DNA from: Ctena decussata
Lineage: Eukaryota; Mollusca; Bivalvia; Lucinida; Lucinidae
Assembly: GCA_963989385.1 (NCBI GenBank)
Contig: OZ022498.1
Location: 105,323,298-105,387,297, forward strand
Direction: 5' to 3'
DNA length: 64,000 bases
The notes below the pieces were generated by a model. It searched no databases and had not been told where the DNA came from. It saw only the letters and a list, made by a program, of their open reading frames with translations. Below are positions 1 to 12,900 of this stretch, one piece after another. Numbering within the stretch: position 1 is the first letter of the stretch; each line of letters starts with the position of its first letter. The translations under genes were made by a program, and so were the position numbers.

Positions 1-97
1 AAATCCTTTGAACCTTGTGTTATTGACAGTTCAAAAATGATACTTCTCATTTGCCTCTTTTTATTGCTTCTTTTTGCCGTCTATGTCTCTAGATGAT

Positions 98-334
98 ATG
101 AGCCACTTCATGAGAACAACATACTAAAATAAAGACGCAGGTCAGCTGTGCAGTTACTGTGCAGCTGATCAACACCTTTATTTTTGCTACATAGTACAAT
201 CCCATCTACTTGCTTAATAAAATATTTCAAGCCTCTTAACCATCTTCTCTGGCTGTACAGTCTGGTTTGTGTCGGACCAGGTCGGAAATGCCGAAGACAG
301 GTTTTGTCTTGATGTGGCTCATAAGACTAGTAAG
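98..334. mobile_element. MITE-like element with ATGAGCCAC/GTGGCTCAT ends
   Basis: Short element bounded by inverted ATGAGCCAC and GTGGCTCAT ends. An internal hairpin (CAGCTG-containing arms around 150-172) follows the left end. The same layout of TIR, GATCAG-type hairpin and a CTGGCTGTA-like stretch recurs at 57.03-57.27 kb and 58.28-58.47 kb, and partially at 13.43-13.64 kb. No coding capacity is seen. The family name is unknown to me. Confidence 0.5.
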
Positions 335-392
335 GTTAAGGTAGGTGAGTTGCCATGATTTGGGAAAGAGCTGCTCATTTGTTGTTGTGTTA

Positions 393-545
393 GGGTTTTA
401 CGTCCCACCAATAGCTTAGGTCGTACAGAAACTGAACCTCAGTTTAGAGTCTCATCCAAAAGACTGGAAAAGTCCAGGATCAAACCCATAACCCCTGGTT
501 TACAAGGCGAGTAGCTTTACCACTACACCATGGGGGCTCCTAATG
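393..545 (-). mobile_element. tRNA-derived SINE
   Basis: Read on the minus strand, the head resembles a tRNA gene: an A-box-like GGTGTAGTGGTAAAGC, an anticodon region with CTTGTAAACC (a Thr-like TGT context) and a B-box-like GGGTTTGATCC. The non-tRNA body contains GGATGAGACTC and ends in GGGACGTAAAACCC. The same body recurs at 55.07-55.21 kb. It is called a SINE because the tRNA fold is incomplete and a shared unrelated tail follows. Confidence 0.6.
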
Positions 546-599
546 AGCTGCTCCTTTGATATATGGTATGTCTTCTTTGTTTGTTTATTTGTTTGCTTT

Positions 600-795
600 T
601 GTTGAGGTTTAACATACCTGTCAACAATTTTTAGTCATGTCGGGACAGAACCACCACTTTCTGGGTATTACCAGTACTTTCAGGGAGTAAATTTGTGCCC
701 AAGGACACAAACCCGCAGAGGTAGGTTTCAAACCCTCTACATGCTGCTTCGGTGTCCTCCGCTCTACCATTGAGCCATCATGCTCCCCATGTAAT
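600..795 (-). mobile_element. tRNA-derived SINE
   Basis: On the minus strand an A-box-like TGGCTCAATGGTAGAGCGG and a B-box-like GGGTTTGAAACC are followed by a body with TGTCCTTGGGCA and GTACTGGTAATACC. The same body, in the other orientation, is present at 4.33-4.52 kb. This second SINE family differs in its body from the one at 393-545. Confidence 0.6.
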
Positions 796-3700
796 ATTTT
801 TATTATGTCTATTTGTTTTAGTTAATTTCCAGTTTGATTTCCCGGGTGGGACTTTGGATCTGATTGCATCAGTTCCTGATCATTGCTTACTGCTTAATTT
901 TATTTGCCATTGAGGATACTTTAACCAATGAATAGCATAAAGGGTTTTCAGCTAAAAGAAGTGTTAATTTGTTAATGTTTATTAAATACTCTTTCAATAT
1001 CAAATGTATTAAAGTGAAAACAATTGCAGAAAGCAAAATGCTTCTTAACAGAAAACACACATCTATACACTGAATTTCACAACAGAAACATGAATCTGAA
1101 GACACAAATTCAGAGAATCCTGAATAACAGGGTGGCTTCATTAGGAAAGAAAACGGCTTAAGGATGATCCAAATTCTGTGAACTATTATCTCCTGCAATA
1201 AAACAGTGCATGTGTTAAATGAAACACATGCATCAATTGTTAAAGTACAGTACCACTCCAAATGTCTTAACCCTCTGTAGCAAAAGTTTGTAAACATAAT
1301 TTTTCTTGCTTGTGTGCTTAAAATTGCTGGCTCAATATCTTTTGATAACATACAGCTTTATAACTTAATGTCAAAGTTTGTTAAACATAAAATTTCAGTC
1401 GTAATGATAGGAGTTTCTCTCAGTATAGACACAAGATGCACCAATGTATTTTAGTGTTATCAAGTGTAATGCTCACCCTGTGGAATACTCTAAAGAGTCT
1501 TCAAGACAGTTTGGCCTTTATTAAAAGTCTCATGTAGTTCATCTAGACAAAAGTCAGCCATTTCTATCTTTCATGATGTATATATTGTTGAGTACTCAAA
1601 TCGTCATCACTTTGGCAGTAGTGTCATTCACATGACTAAAAAAAAGAAATCATTAAACAATAATTCATTGATGAATTGAATGCTCCTTGTATCTGGCTTT
1701 GATGAAAATATGAGCTTTGGAATTTGACACTGACTGTATCTGTGATGATGAAAACTCCTGTCTAAGTTGTAAGGAGAATGACACTGTGAATACTGCAAGT
1801 TCTGAGGAGTGCAGTTGTAGATCCGTCATATTGTAACAAACTGTTTTCCTTGAAGGTGCATATGGCTATGTTTCATCAAATATTCTCTGACTGATCTATT
1901 TGAGGTTGGCAATGTCACGTCTGTAGAACTTGTAGCTTTATTTATAAGAATGTCATCATAAACATTTGTACCAATGATGTTGGTTAACTTTCACAGCAAA
2001 TTTATATCAGCATTATAGCAATAGCCTTGACACATATATACATGTTACGATGTATCAGTGTTAATAGCATTTGAGCTGAGAATTTTACCACAGAAAGGCC
2101 TTCCAACCCAAGACAATTTTAGTGAGCAAAACACATTCTAAGTTCATGTACTAAAGGGTTTGGTACTCATGATTTTAAGATATTTGGCTTGGTACTGCAA
2201 TTCAAGCATTATTGACTCATAATGTTAATTTACACTCCCTTCAATTAATAATGACCCTAAGTTTTTGGACAGACAGCCCTTGGCAAACAGTGCAGACCCA
2301 GATCAGACTGCTCCTAGAGGAGCTGTCTGATCAGGGTCTACACTGTTTGTCATTCCATCTGTACCTTTTGGACAAATTTCTCCATGGATATACCTCTTTA
2401 TTTGAATTTTAGGGTGATTACAGCAAAAGTTTACTTTAATACATATTAAAATATATGTTTTTGAAAATGGATTCAACGGATGGAGTTTTTATAGCAACTT
2501 TTTTGAAAAAGCATGTGATAAAACAGATTGAGTTAGCATCTACTTTTTGAATGTGATAAAACAGATTAAGTTAATATACTAGTCAAAAGTTCTAACCGGC
2601 CACTTAGTTTTTATCATTTTTCTTCAATGCTATTAGCAATCTGACAGTTCAATTTAAGCCACAGATAGGCGAATGTGTCGGTAAACCGTGCCACTAAAAC
2701 GTTTAGGAATATTCAGTAGATTGTATCCAGGAGGCACAGATGAATACGGGTACCCCCATTTTTAAAATTAACAAGAATTTGCATTGAGTGGTGGGGTAAG
2801 TTTTAACATTTTGACCCAAAGCGACCACCGTCATACAGGAAGAGTGTTCATTTCTGCATAAATCTGTTTCTTTAGTCATTTGCTTTAGTAATGAAGTGGT
2901 TTTGCTCAGGTAAATTGGATATTTCAAAAGTTGACTTTTCACAAATTGTGACGAAATGCTGGATTTTGTGAATTTTAAAAATAGGGGTACTTGTGTTCAT
3001 CGGCGCATCCAGGATGTGAATGTCAGAATTTTGTAAAATCTTTTATAGGCTAAGTTGACTGACACATTTGCCTATTTGGGGATGTAAATAAAATTGCAAG
3101 ATTGTTAGAGGCTTTGAAGAAAATCGATAAAATGTAAGTGGCCAGTTAGAACTTTTGGCTAGTATTGGCCAATTAGAACTTTTGGCTAGTATATATCCTT
3201 CAACTTTTTCATACTTAAATGTGCACTTCAGCTTAATAATTTAATATCTATTTTGAAAGCAGTAGCCAAACTATAATTACACACTTTTTCATTAAATTTT
3301 CACTTAACCTGAACCACAAATTGAACAATAAAACAAGAAATGAGCCGCAAGCAAGGCATATAGTGTAATCATACAACATCACCAGTTGCTTCTAAAAGTT
3401 TACTCATATACTTAATGAAATTTGAACAAAGGCAAACATTACCGGCAATTCTCTTTGAATTATGAGCAGTGGTTGAGCAAATGACTATGTTAAAAACTCC
3501 ATTAATTTTTTTTAAAAAAGATCTGTATCAATCTTCTTCATACACATCTTCCATATATATTTCTTTAATACATATCTGCAAAGTATTGAAAGAATAAATG
3601 GACACTTGGAAAGGAATGGCTTTTAAAAACTATGCATTTCAAGCATTATTTGAACTGTGCAGTGGTTAGAATGCATGTATACCTAACTTCAATACTCTTT

Positions 3701-4332
3701 AGTCAAAATAGTCAAACAATAATTTACAGCAACAAACTTCTTCATGCACATTTTCAATAGACCAGTAAATAACTGCTAAGTATTGACAGCATCAAACTTC
3801 TTCAAGCACATGTTCACTATATTTGTAACATGCCTACAAAGTATTAAAAGGATAAACTCAAAGCTTTAAGAGGATTTGCATTTACATATATGAAATACCA
3901 GTCAATGTCAATACAAAAATACCCTTGTAAGAATTACAAAGTGGCAAAACTCCTGCCCCTACTGGCCCTTTGCTCCTCTTTTACAGCCAGATCTATACAA
4001 TCATATACTGCCTGAATGTGCAGGGATGTGCAAATGAAAAAGTAGGACATAAGCTATTTAAGTTATACAGCAAGAACCTTGAAATATTAATGGAATGACA
4101 GACTTGCTGAAAACAGCATACTACCCTTAAATTACACTTTATGCTTTTCAGATGTTTCAAAATAGGACATAAGAAAGGAAAAATAGATAAAATATCATTA
4201 AATCTAAAAATAACCCATCTTCCTACCACACATGTTACAAGCAATTCTATCCCTTGACCTGTTATATGCAAAAGTACTAAGGAGCCTCAGCACTTGAAAC
4301 TACCTAGCACTATCTTAATAAGGCCCAAACAA
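796..4332. other. No gene seen; AT-rich DNA with a GATCAG hairpin
   Basis: Only scattered short open frames without domain-like composition or splice context. At about 2278-2352 there is a hairpin of the GCAGACCCAGATCAGACTGC / CTGATCAGGGTCTACACTG type. It recurs across the window (for example 23.84, 37.44, 49.34, 57.19 and 58.39 kb). A pair of short direct repeats reading TAGAACTTTTGGCTAGTAT occurs near 3150-3195. Confidence 0.5.
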
Positions 4333-4520
4333 ACAATGGAGAGCGCCGTGGCATAGTGGTTATGGTGTCGGACTCCTGAGCGAAAGGTGTTGTGTTGTGT
4401 CCTTGAGCAAGACACATTTACTCTCCAAAAGTACTGGTAATACCGAGAAAGCGATGGCTTCATCCCAACATGACTGAAAAATTGTTAACTGGGACGTTAA
4501 GAATCAAATCAACCAACCAA
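4333..4520 (+). mobile_element. tRNA-derived SINE
   Basis: Head with an A-box-like GTGGCATAGTGGTTATGGTG and body TGTCCTTGAGCA ... GTACTGGTAATACCGAGAAAG, matching the minus-strand SINE at 600-795. It ends in an A-rich tail of AACCAACCAACC/AAACAAAC repeats at about 4505-4535, as expected for a SINE 3' end. Confidence 0.6.
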
Positions 4521-5059
4521 CCAAACAAACAACAGAATAATGTTAACAACAATTGCATACAAGTAACAGTACAATATTGAATATTTAATACTATATGTTT
4601 AACACATTTATTGAAAACAAAAACTGAAATCTAGCATATGAACATCACATGAGAAAACAAGTTTTCAGGGTTTCCTTACAGGTCAGTCACAAACAGGTCT
4701 TCTCAGCTACAGCAGCTAGCCAAAGGTTTAAAAGTATTGGATAATTTCATTATATAGGCAGGGAAAAGCAAATAGTACTGATTAGCCCCCGCAGTAATGC
4801 AGCTAATATGCACCTTTGTCTTTGCATATGTACAAAACAATTTACTCATGACTACATCTATACATTTTCTGAGTTTTCCTGATAAGGAAATTAAAAATCA
4901 CAAAATCATTTCAAAATTAGTTCAGCTACGTACACAGCATTCCTTATTTGTTCAAGAAAAGTCTAGCTATAATCAAGCAGATTAAGAATCTGAACTATAT
5001 TATTTAAAGAGCTAATATACCAAAACTTCTTCAAGGGCTGTAATTACAGAGTTTTCTTG

Positions 5060-5420
5060 CAAGTCTAGCTCTAATGCACCAGTCATTTGTATCCACTGCC
5101 CCCCACTTAGGGGGATGGGCGGGGATAATGACTTTTCACTTTTCAGAGCCCTGGTATAAGCCCCGCCCTGTGGGGACAAGTTGATAGTAACAACCCTGTT
5201 CTTAGCCCCACCCTATAAAAAAGAAAATCTCATCAGCTTAAGGGTCTAAATGTTAAACCCCTAGCACTTCAGGGACAATCAAGGGGGGGGGGCATGGATA
5301 CAAATGATGTGCATAATAGTTTGTGGACATGTGTGGCAGGGAGGGACCAACAGGCAGACCCATACTAGCATGCTCCCCAACTTCTAAGTTGGGGGAACAT
5401 GAACATTGTGGCAACCCCCG
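5060..5420. repeat. Hairpin-ended repeat with G-rich ends
   Basis: Holds two small hairpins, CCCCC-cactta-GGGGG near 5101-5115 and CCCCAACTT-ct-AAGTTGGGG near 5376-5396, plus GGG-rich segments between. A similar hairpin is at 33.26-33.29 kb. The right hairpin lies about 350 bp downstream of the Helitron endonuclease stop (transcribed leftwards). It could therefore be a Helitron 3' terminal hairpin or an independent non-autonomous element; the sequence alone does not decide. Confidence 0.4.
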
Positions 5421-5749
5421 TTAATGCATAAGCCACTTAATTTTCTAATAAGTGGGGTTGATACTTCAAAACAAATTCTGGCAATCTGCAAAACTTATTT
5501 ACAACATACCACATTAAGCTTAAAAACCTGGCAGAACAAGTCTGTACCTTTAGATAAATCAAAATGGCTTTATATGTTTAAATAACCAAAAGATAGCAAA
5601 ACAAGAGCAAGCTATACCTATAAGCATATGTAAACCCTTTTTCATCTACAAATGTATACTTCTGATATTTACACAATGTGTTTCTTTTCATACTTAAAAC
5701 AATTCTGTTGTCACTATATCATCTGTGAGTGCAGTTTCATAAAAGCACT

Positions 5750-6664
5750 CTAAATGTCTAAGGCACAATAAATAAGCTTATGATCAGACCAGTAAGCCTC
5801 AATCACATCACAGAATGCATCACAATTTGCAAATACCAGATCCAATAATGATCCATGATCAGTCGTTGGTTGTCGAATATACTGACTGCAAAAGAGTAAG
5901 GTCTCCATAAAACAGACGAAAGGTGACTCAGCTTCATTTACTGGTACATTAAAATCACCCATTATGACTAGTTTTACATCATGATCTACAAGTGGCTTCA
6001 AAGCACTGATAATGTCTTTTTTCAAATCAGTCTGAGAACATTTTGGATATTTGTAGAACACTACAACTTGCAGTTGACCTTTTCTCTTACTGTGTAATTT
6101 AGCAAAAATGAATTCACAAAATTGAGAATGGTGTTTCATCACTTCTTGAATTTCAAAATCTTCTTTTATATATAAGGCAAGTCCATGGTGTGGCCTGGTT
6201 TCATAGGCTGCTTCGTCTAATCGGACAAGTCTGAACCTATTCAAGGCAAAATGAACATCTTCATCTCTTGTACACATTCTAGATTCAGCAAACCCAATAA
6301 CATCTGCAGACAACACATTTGGTTCAAACTGTACATCTATAAAATGTTTATGTAGTGACCTTGCATTATTGAAAGCCAGTTTGATTTTGCTGGGATCAAT
6401 TTTATACAAAGGTGTATAACTGAGCTCAAGAGATGCTTCTGTTCTCAACCTCTGCATTTCAACATTCACCTGTTCATCTAAACCTATAGCAGCCTCGTTT
6501 AGATTCAGAATGTATAAATTTTCGAGTTTTCTGACTCTACTAAATGCAACATAATGAATATGGGGTACCTTCCTAACTCCTTTATGCTGAGTTAAATCAA
6601 CTACTACCTCATCTTCTGTGATCCCTTGATCTTTGTGAACTGTTTTTGCTGCTGCTGGTCGCTA
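5750..6664 (-). pseudogene. Helitron C-terminal part: helicase tail and EEP endonuclease
   Basis: This segment follows the in-frame TAG at 6662-6664. It begins with the end of the PIF1 helicase: a VHKDQGIT motif, then HYVAFSRVRKLENLYIL, the usual C-terminal helicase signature. The rest (from about 6430) is an EEP nuclease domain. Its motifs in order are FNNARSLH, IGFAESR, GLALYIKED, VIMGDFN, GSLLDLVFAN and YWSDHKLIY, so the catalytic Asn/Glu/Asp/His positions appear intact. The frame stays open to the stop at 5750. In Helentrons this domain resembles the endonuclease of non-LTR retrotransposons. The part is inactive unless the TAG is read through. Confidence 0.88.
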
Positions 6665-8505
6665 TGGGAATTGTCTTCTCTGATACATTTTGCGATTGTA
6701 CAAAAAGGTTTTTTCAGTTTCAAATATTGGAGTCCAGTCTCTTTGAATATTTGAATTATAAAAGCCCCTTTGAAAGTATTTTTCTCTTGTTGCCTTTCCA
6801 ATTCGAGGATCATCAAATTTCATCCATATAATGCTTGGTCGATTACTGCCTTCAATTTTATACTCTATGAATTTCACTTACCTGTAGCTCCATTTGCAAT
6901 ACCATCTTCAACATTGACATTTACCGATATGTTATATTTCATTCCGACCTTTACAGTCAACACTTTTTCCAAATTAGCTGTTGTTTCAGGATTATCAGGA
7001 ATTTGGCTGATAAGTTCCCTTGCTTTTTTCGAGGAAATATTTGCTGAAGCAAGAGTGTCATGGCATGGTATATCAACCTGTTCTCCATCAATAGCATTCA
7101 TAATATTCTCATTATGGTTATACACCCCTACTTTTTCAGCAAATAGATGCACAGCATCTCTTGGGTATTCACCTGAATCACGGTCAACAACACGCTTCCG
7201 TAAATCATCTTTGTCCTCTTCAGTCAATTCGTTCACACGAAGTCTATTCAGTAATTGTGCAAACCTAAGGTCGTCTTTCTGTCTCATGATGTCTACTAAT
7301 TCATAAATTTTGAAATGCTCTTTCCAAGAATTTGGTGCAAGTGCTTTTGCGCCCTCTTTAAGATCAAGGAATACCAATCTATCACCTACTGGCTTCAACT
7401 GATAAAAATCACCAACTGCAATAACACTTAAACCACCAAAACGTGCTCTTATACCTGTCAGCTGCTGTAGTCTTGTGTCTATAAAGTCAAAAATCCTTTT
7501 CTCTACCATGGATATTTCATCTATAATCACAACCTTCAAGTGTTTGTACTTTATCCTGAATGTATTCAATTCATCAGCTGACATTCTTTGATCATCTTGA
7601 AAGATCTTTCTGTGAAAAGCAGAGCAAATGGTATTACCATCTATATTGAAAGCAGCAGTGCCCATCCAAGCACATAGAATAATTCTTATATCATCAGAGT
7701 TTTCTCCTTCTTTTAGATTTAACATTCTGTACAGACTTTGATAAAGTGCTCTTATCACTACTGATTTACCAACACCTGCACCGCCTGACAAGAAAGCGTA
7801 AATTGGTTCGTCTTTACATTTTATGCAATGAATAATGTGATTGAAAAATTCCCGCTGTCTTAAATTCAAACTTCGTAGCAGACTTAAGTATTCTTCATCT
7901 GGCAGCATGATACTAGTTGTTTCTACCCTTGGCACTGAACATGTGGACTGCAGCTCTATACCAATGTCATAGTGCCTATGTTCAACCACTCTGTCTGGAT
8001 TAAAATATACAAAGTTTTCAGACTCTTTTACACCTTCTTCTTCTGCTTCTCTATTTTCTTGTTCTGCATTTGGTGCAATTCCATCATATTCAGCTTCCTC
8101 AGCTTCTATCATTTGCCTGGCAAGTTCAAGTTCTTCAGTGTGATGTTCATACTGATTTCTTTTGATTTCAAGTGACTCTTTGATGGTGTTGTAATGAGCT
8201 CCATATGTCTCAAAAGAACCAAGCAGGTCTTTTATTTCATTACGCCATGGCATAAAAAGCATGAGTTGCTCTCTGTAATAATTTTCTGGGTCCTTAGTTT
8301 GATTGTATCTAACATAGCGTATGACTTTAGGGACTTTTCGGTACTTATATTTTGTTCCATTCTTTGCTATGTGTATCAAGTCTGATGCAGTATTCCCATT
8401 TTCAACCATCTTTTCATCCTCACTATTTTCATCACTTGAATTCTCATCACTAATGCTGTCATCATTTCTATATTCTATTGTCTCAGGCAATTTATTTCCT
8501 TTTGG
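6665..8505 (-). pseudogene. Helitron PIF1-type helicase segment
   Basis: SF1B helicase part of RepHel. An acidic, Glu/Asp/Ser-rich linker starts the segment. Walker A is LSGGAGVGKSVV (about residue 235 of the 6874-8490 frame), Walker B/DEAD-like VVIIDEISMV (about residue 322), and motif III-like IAVGDFYQLKPV (about residue 355). The frame runs from just after the TAA at 8506-8508 to a TGA at 6874. The family sequence (KFIEYKIEGSNRPSIIW, DDPRIGKATR) continues in another frame from 6877 to the TAG at 6662, showing a single-base slip near 6878-6880. The slip coincides with CAGGTAAGT, a perfect splice-donor consensus, so an intron is a less likely alternative. The role would be unwinding donor DNA during rolling-circle transposition. 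Confidence 0.9.
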
Positions 8506-9960
8506 TTAAATGACATCAACCTTTGAGACATAATCAGCCAAGCAAAACCTCTGAAGCTGCCTTGGTCTTTTAGAATATCTCTGAACTATATTATCTGACT
8601 CAATATTTGTGGATTCAGCAGGTAGTTCATCTAGGACTGATTTGGGTTTTAATAGAAAAACTCTTTCTCTTGAAGCACATGTATTGATATAAACAACCTC
8701 TCGAGTTCCTTTGGTCAATGGAATTTGTAGAGCAAGATAGACAGCTTCTTGAGCACCTACTTCAACACAGTTTGAAAAAACATTTCCTATATGTCTCACT
8801 TGTTTTTTTATATCAGAATTTCCTTTTCTGGCTTCCTTCGCAGCAGCTTCCAGCTGTGCACTCATACCTCTTTGTGATTTGCTTATGTATCCAACAACAT
8901 ATGATGCACAACCATATGGTTCAAGAACAATCTGAATGTCAAGATTAGCTTTCCAGGCAAGAAGAATTTTCCCATTGAACAAATTGACTCTCATTTCATT
9001 TGGTGCGCGTTTAAGGAACACTTTAGGAGCACTGAGCGAACTTCTTATACACTTAATGTAATCTTCAAATGTCATTTTGGCCACTGTCTCTAAGAATTCA
9101 GCAAATGAAACATCATTATCTTTGTTTTCATTCATTAGTCTTTGGAGTTCTGTAAACTTCTTTTTGAACTGGTCTACCTCTTCCTCTAGTGGATACAATA
9201 ACATTGTTCGAGGCAAAGGAGGTAAAGGAAATCCAAATCTACATATTGCCTTTCCCTTTTTTCTACAGGTCCTTGAATGTTTGTGTGTTTGAAGTTCCAC
9301 AAGATGTGCAGTTTCATCATCATTCACAGTACAAGTGAGATACTTATCAACAAATTCGACAATTTCTTCTTCAGAGTTCTTTTCCAATGTTGGAGCATTT
9401 TCAATCCAAACAAGCATGTGGATGTGAGGTGAACCACGTTGCTGAAACTCAACTCTATAAAAGAAATCTCTCAGTTTTCCAATGGGTTCACAGTTACTTT
9501 TAAGAATAGCATTTAGGAATTCTTGTACCCGGTGATCAAAATATCTTGAGCATGTAACTGGGTCTTTTTGAACAAGCTTTGTTTTTTCTTGCCATGTTAG
9601 TCCCTCTATATCCTTGTCTGTATAACTGACCCCTTTATTTAGTTTTGCCAACATTTTCAAAAGATCAGTCCATCTTGTATCTGCTGCTGATAATGACATA
9701 AACCAGGTTGGCAAAGAAAGCTGCCGAATCATTGCAAAGATATCCTTTTTTCTTGACTGTAAATAAGCAGGAGAATTTCTAAGTTGACGAAATATGTAAT
9801 AACCTTCATCAAGTTTGACAAGTTTGTCTAAATACTCAGAATTTCTAGCTTCAGCTGCTGTAATTTTCTTTTCCTTGCCTTTACATCTTCTAACAGCCAG
9901 GTTAACTTTGTCACTTATTTGCTTCATCTGCAATTTTTTGTGTTTAAAAATATGTTTGGA
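8506..9960 (-). pseudogene. Helitron Rep (HUH nuclease) segment
   Basis: Rep domain of RepHel with Helitron_like_N features (YYIFRQLRNSPAYLQ, LPTWFMSLSAADTRW). The HUH metal-binding motif is GSPHIHMLVW (about residue 170 of the 9933 frame). The tyrosine motif is SYVVGYISK, with two Tyr four residues apart and the following Lys (about residue 343). This is the nicking and joining activity of the transposon. The segment overlaps the upstream ORF by about 10 bp in another frame. One base missing from a T tract near 9950 would explain why NIF..KHKKLQMKQ is split between frames. It ends at an in-frame TAA (8506-8508), after which the same frame continues into the helicase. Confidence 0.9.
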
Positions 9961-12900
9961 ACAGATTGAGCAGCTCTTCTATCAACACTTCTTAATTCCC
10001 ACTTCACAATGTCACTATAATGAACTGGGACAGTTCTTTCTTCTTTACTAGGACGCCTCTGACCACAAAATATTGTAGGAAAACAAAGATACTCTGCATC
10101 TGCATCATGATATAAACTAAGAGGATGCTGCCCTTCTCCAGGTGCAAAAGTAATAACTTTATCATATTTGTTTTCAAGGTTTTCATCATCAACTAGAGTG
10201 TCTACATTGCCAACTTGTTCATTAGTGTCTATCTCACTAAAGTGATCAGAATCATAGTCATCAGCTGTTGTGCTATCCTTTGATGATGACGGTACATTCT
10301 CATCTTCCTCATTAGGTCCATTTTGTTTTTGCTTCTCCTCATTTTGCTTGTTTGACACTTGCAGAAATTCCCTGACAGTCTCCTCTGAACTTTCAGTTAC
10401 TTCCTTAAACCAGTTGACATCAATTTCTACGCCAGATCTTTTATACAGTTCACTCTTATTTACCAGCCAGTGTAATGCAGTCAAAACTCTTAATGGTCTT
10501 ACATTTTCTTTGAAATCCACTTTTTTATATGACAATTTCTTTTTAAGTTGTACAGCAATAGTAAAATTTTCATCCATGGGTCTTGGAAGACAGCTCACTG
10601 TGGGTTGAATATCAACTGGCACATTAATAACATTGCCTTTCAAAGAATACTGACCTCCACGTGGCAACTCTCGAATCTGCATAAATGGAATTCTTAGTGA
10701 TATAAGTCTTTCTTCAAGCTGATGCAAGTCAAGTTCTAGTGGCTTATCTGGCCATTTCATTCCATTAGCTACTGACAGTTTTGGAACCTTTCCACCTCTT
10801 ATTGCTCCCATACAAGTGTGACAAATCCACTCTTCATCAATAATTGACTTAAATTTGGTGCAGTAAAGTCTACTACTTGTTGGCAAATTGATGTTCTTCA
10901 ACATGCAAACACCTTTTCTAAACCATGTTTGATGGCAGCATGTACATACAAACAATGGTCCTACAGCTATACTTGAATGAAATTGTTTGATACATTCATT
11001 GATATCTTTAACATAGCTTTGATCAGATGTCTTCTCTACTCGTTGATCCTCAAACTTGTTCTTACGTTTTTTACGGGTCTCCTCTAAGTCTATATATTCA
11101 TTCACTTCATCTATGTTTCGCTTCTTTCTCCTGTACTCCTGCTTCTTAACTCTTTCACATTCTAATACAAATGGGTTTTTCCTGGTATTCTGTTTAGATT
11201 TGCGCTGAGCCACCAATTCTTTTGCCTTATAATCTCTATCTTGCCTTGCTTTCTGCTTAGATTTGCGCTGAGCTTCTAATTCTTTCGCTTTGTAATCTCT
11301 ATCTTGCCTGGCTTTATGCATGTGTTTTCGCTGAGCTACTAATTCCTTTGCTTTGTAATCTCCATCTTGCCTGGCTTTATGCATGTATTTTTGCCGAGCT
11401 ACTGATTCTTTTGCTTTGAAATCTCTATCTTGCCTGGCTTTATGCATGTATTTTTGCCGAGCTACTGATTCTTTTGCTTTGAAATCTCTATCTTGCCTGG
11501 CTTTATGCATGTATTTTTGCCGAGCTACTAATTCTTTTGCTTTGTAATCTCTATCTTGCCTGGCTTTATGCATGTGTTTTCGCTGAGCTACTAATTCTTT
11601 TGCTTTGTAATCTCTATCTTGCCTGGCTTTATGCATGTATTTTTGCCGAGCTACTGATTCTTTTGCTTTGAAATCTCTATCTTGCCTGGCTTTATGCATG
11701 TGTTTTCGCTGAGCTACTAATTCTTTTGCTTTGTAATCTCTATCTTGCCTGGCTTTATGCATGCGTTTTCGCTGAGCTACTAATTCTTTTGCTTTGTAAT
11801 CTCTATCTTGCCTGGCTTTATGCATGCGTTTTCGCTGAGCTACTAATTCTTTTGCTTTGTAATCTCTATCTTGCCTGGCTTTACGCATGTGTTTTCGCTG
11901 AGTTAATAATTCTTTTGCTTTAAAAGAGGAGTTTTGCCTTGCATTTTGCTTATATATCCTGTGGTAGTCTTTCCGGTTTTTCTTTTTCTTTACATTCAGA
12001 ATGGATTCTGAATTGCTTGTAATGACAGCTTTCTGTTGTTGTCGCAAATTTTGATCATCAAAGTAGGCCTCAAGAAGGCTCTCTGGCAGTTCACTTTTTC
12101 TTATAGATATAGGCAACAAATCAAACTGCATTGTCAAATCTATTCTCATACTTTCATAAAATGCATACAAGTATGCAATGAGATCTTCAAGACAAGAAAA
12201 TGACAATAAGATAGATGTACCATCACTTGATGACAGGCCATTTTCTCCGTGAGAATGTGAATCAAAAAATAAGTATGAGGTATTCCTTTTACTTACAGCA
12301 GAACACACAGATCCAATTATCAAAAGAACAGATGTTGATTTGATAAAAGCTGTTTCTAGAGCACAATGGAGAGTTGGCAAAGCATCGTTTTCAAAAGTAC
12401 TCACAAGAGCACCAAAGGCGATAGGTTGTTTTTCAACAAAATAATTCACAGATTCAAATTCCAAAGCGTCCGGAATTTCTTCTAAGCTAAGTAAAGAGTT
12501 TACAAATTTTCCTTGTGCTTTTAAACTATTAACAGTAGTATTATACAATACATCACCAGCATAAAGAATCTTATCAAGTTCTAAGCCCTTTTGTATTTCA
12601 TCACATACTAACATGCATAGTGCATTACAAGTACACTGAAATCCTCTAGATTGATCCGGAAATCTATTGTCATTTTGATGAAAACTACCAAACATAATTT
12701 GACTAGCATTCCATATTACTGGACTGGGTTGTGTTAATGCAAGGTTGTCAGTATCCATATTTTCAAAAGGTCTTTCAGTACTAGTTTCTATAATTTCAAT
12801 ATCAGTATTCTGAATAATTTCCTCTTCATTCAAAGATAAGTCTTCGGAAGTTCTACAGTTTCTGTCAGCAACATCATTTGGATAAGCATCTGCAAAGGTT

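Noticed and set aside
393..545. A functional tRNA-Thr gene
   Set aside because: Acceptor stem and several arms do not pair, and the tRNA-like head is joined to a repeated SINE body.
887..1351. 154-residue minus-strand frame at the window start
   Set aside because: No domain, no splice or codon evidence; AT-rich chance frame.
6770..7306. 178-residue plus-strand frame
   Set aside because: Lies wholly antisense to the Helitron helicase and has no independent signature.
11726..11923. Plus-strand frame with LCNLYLAWLYACVFAELLI repeats resembling a membrane protein
   Set aside because: Antisense reading of the Helitron 63-bp repeats.
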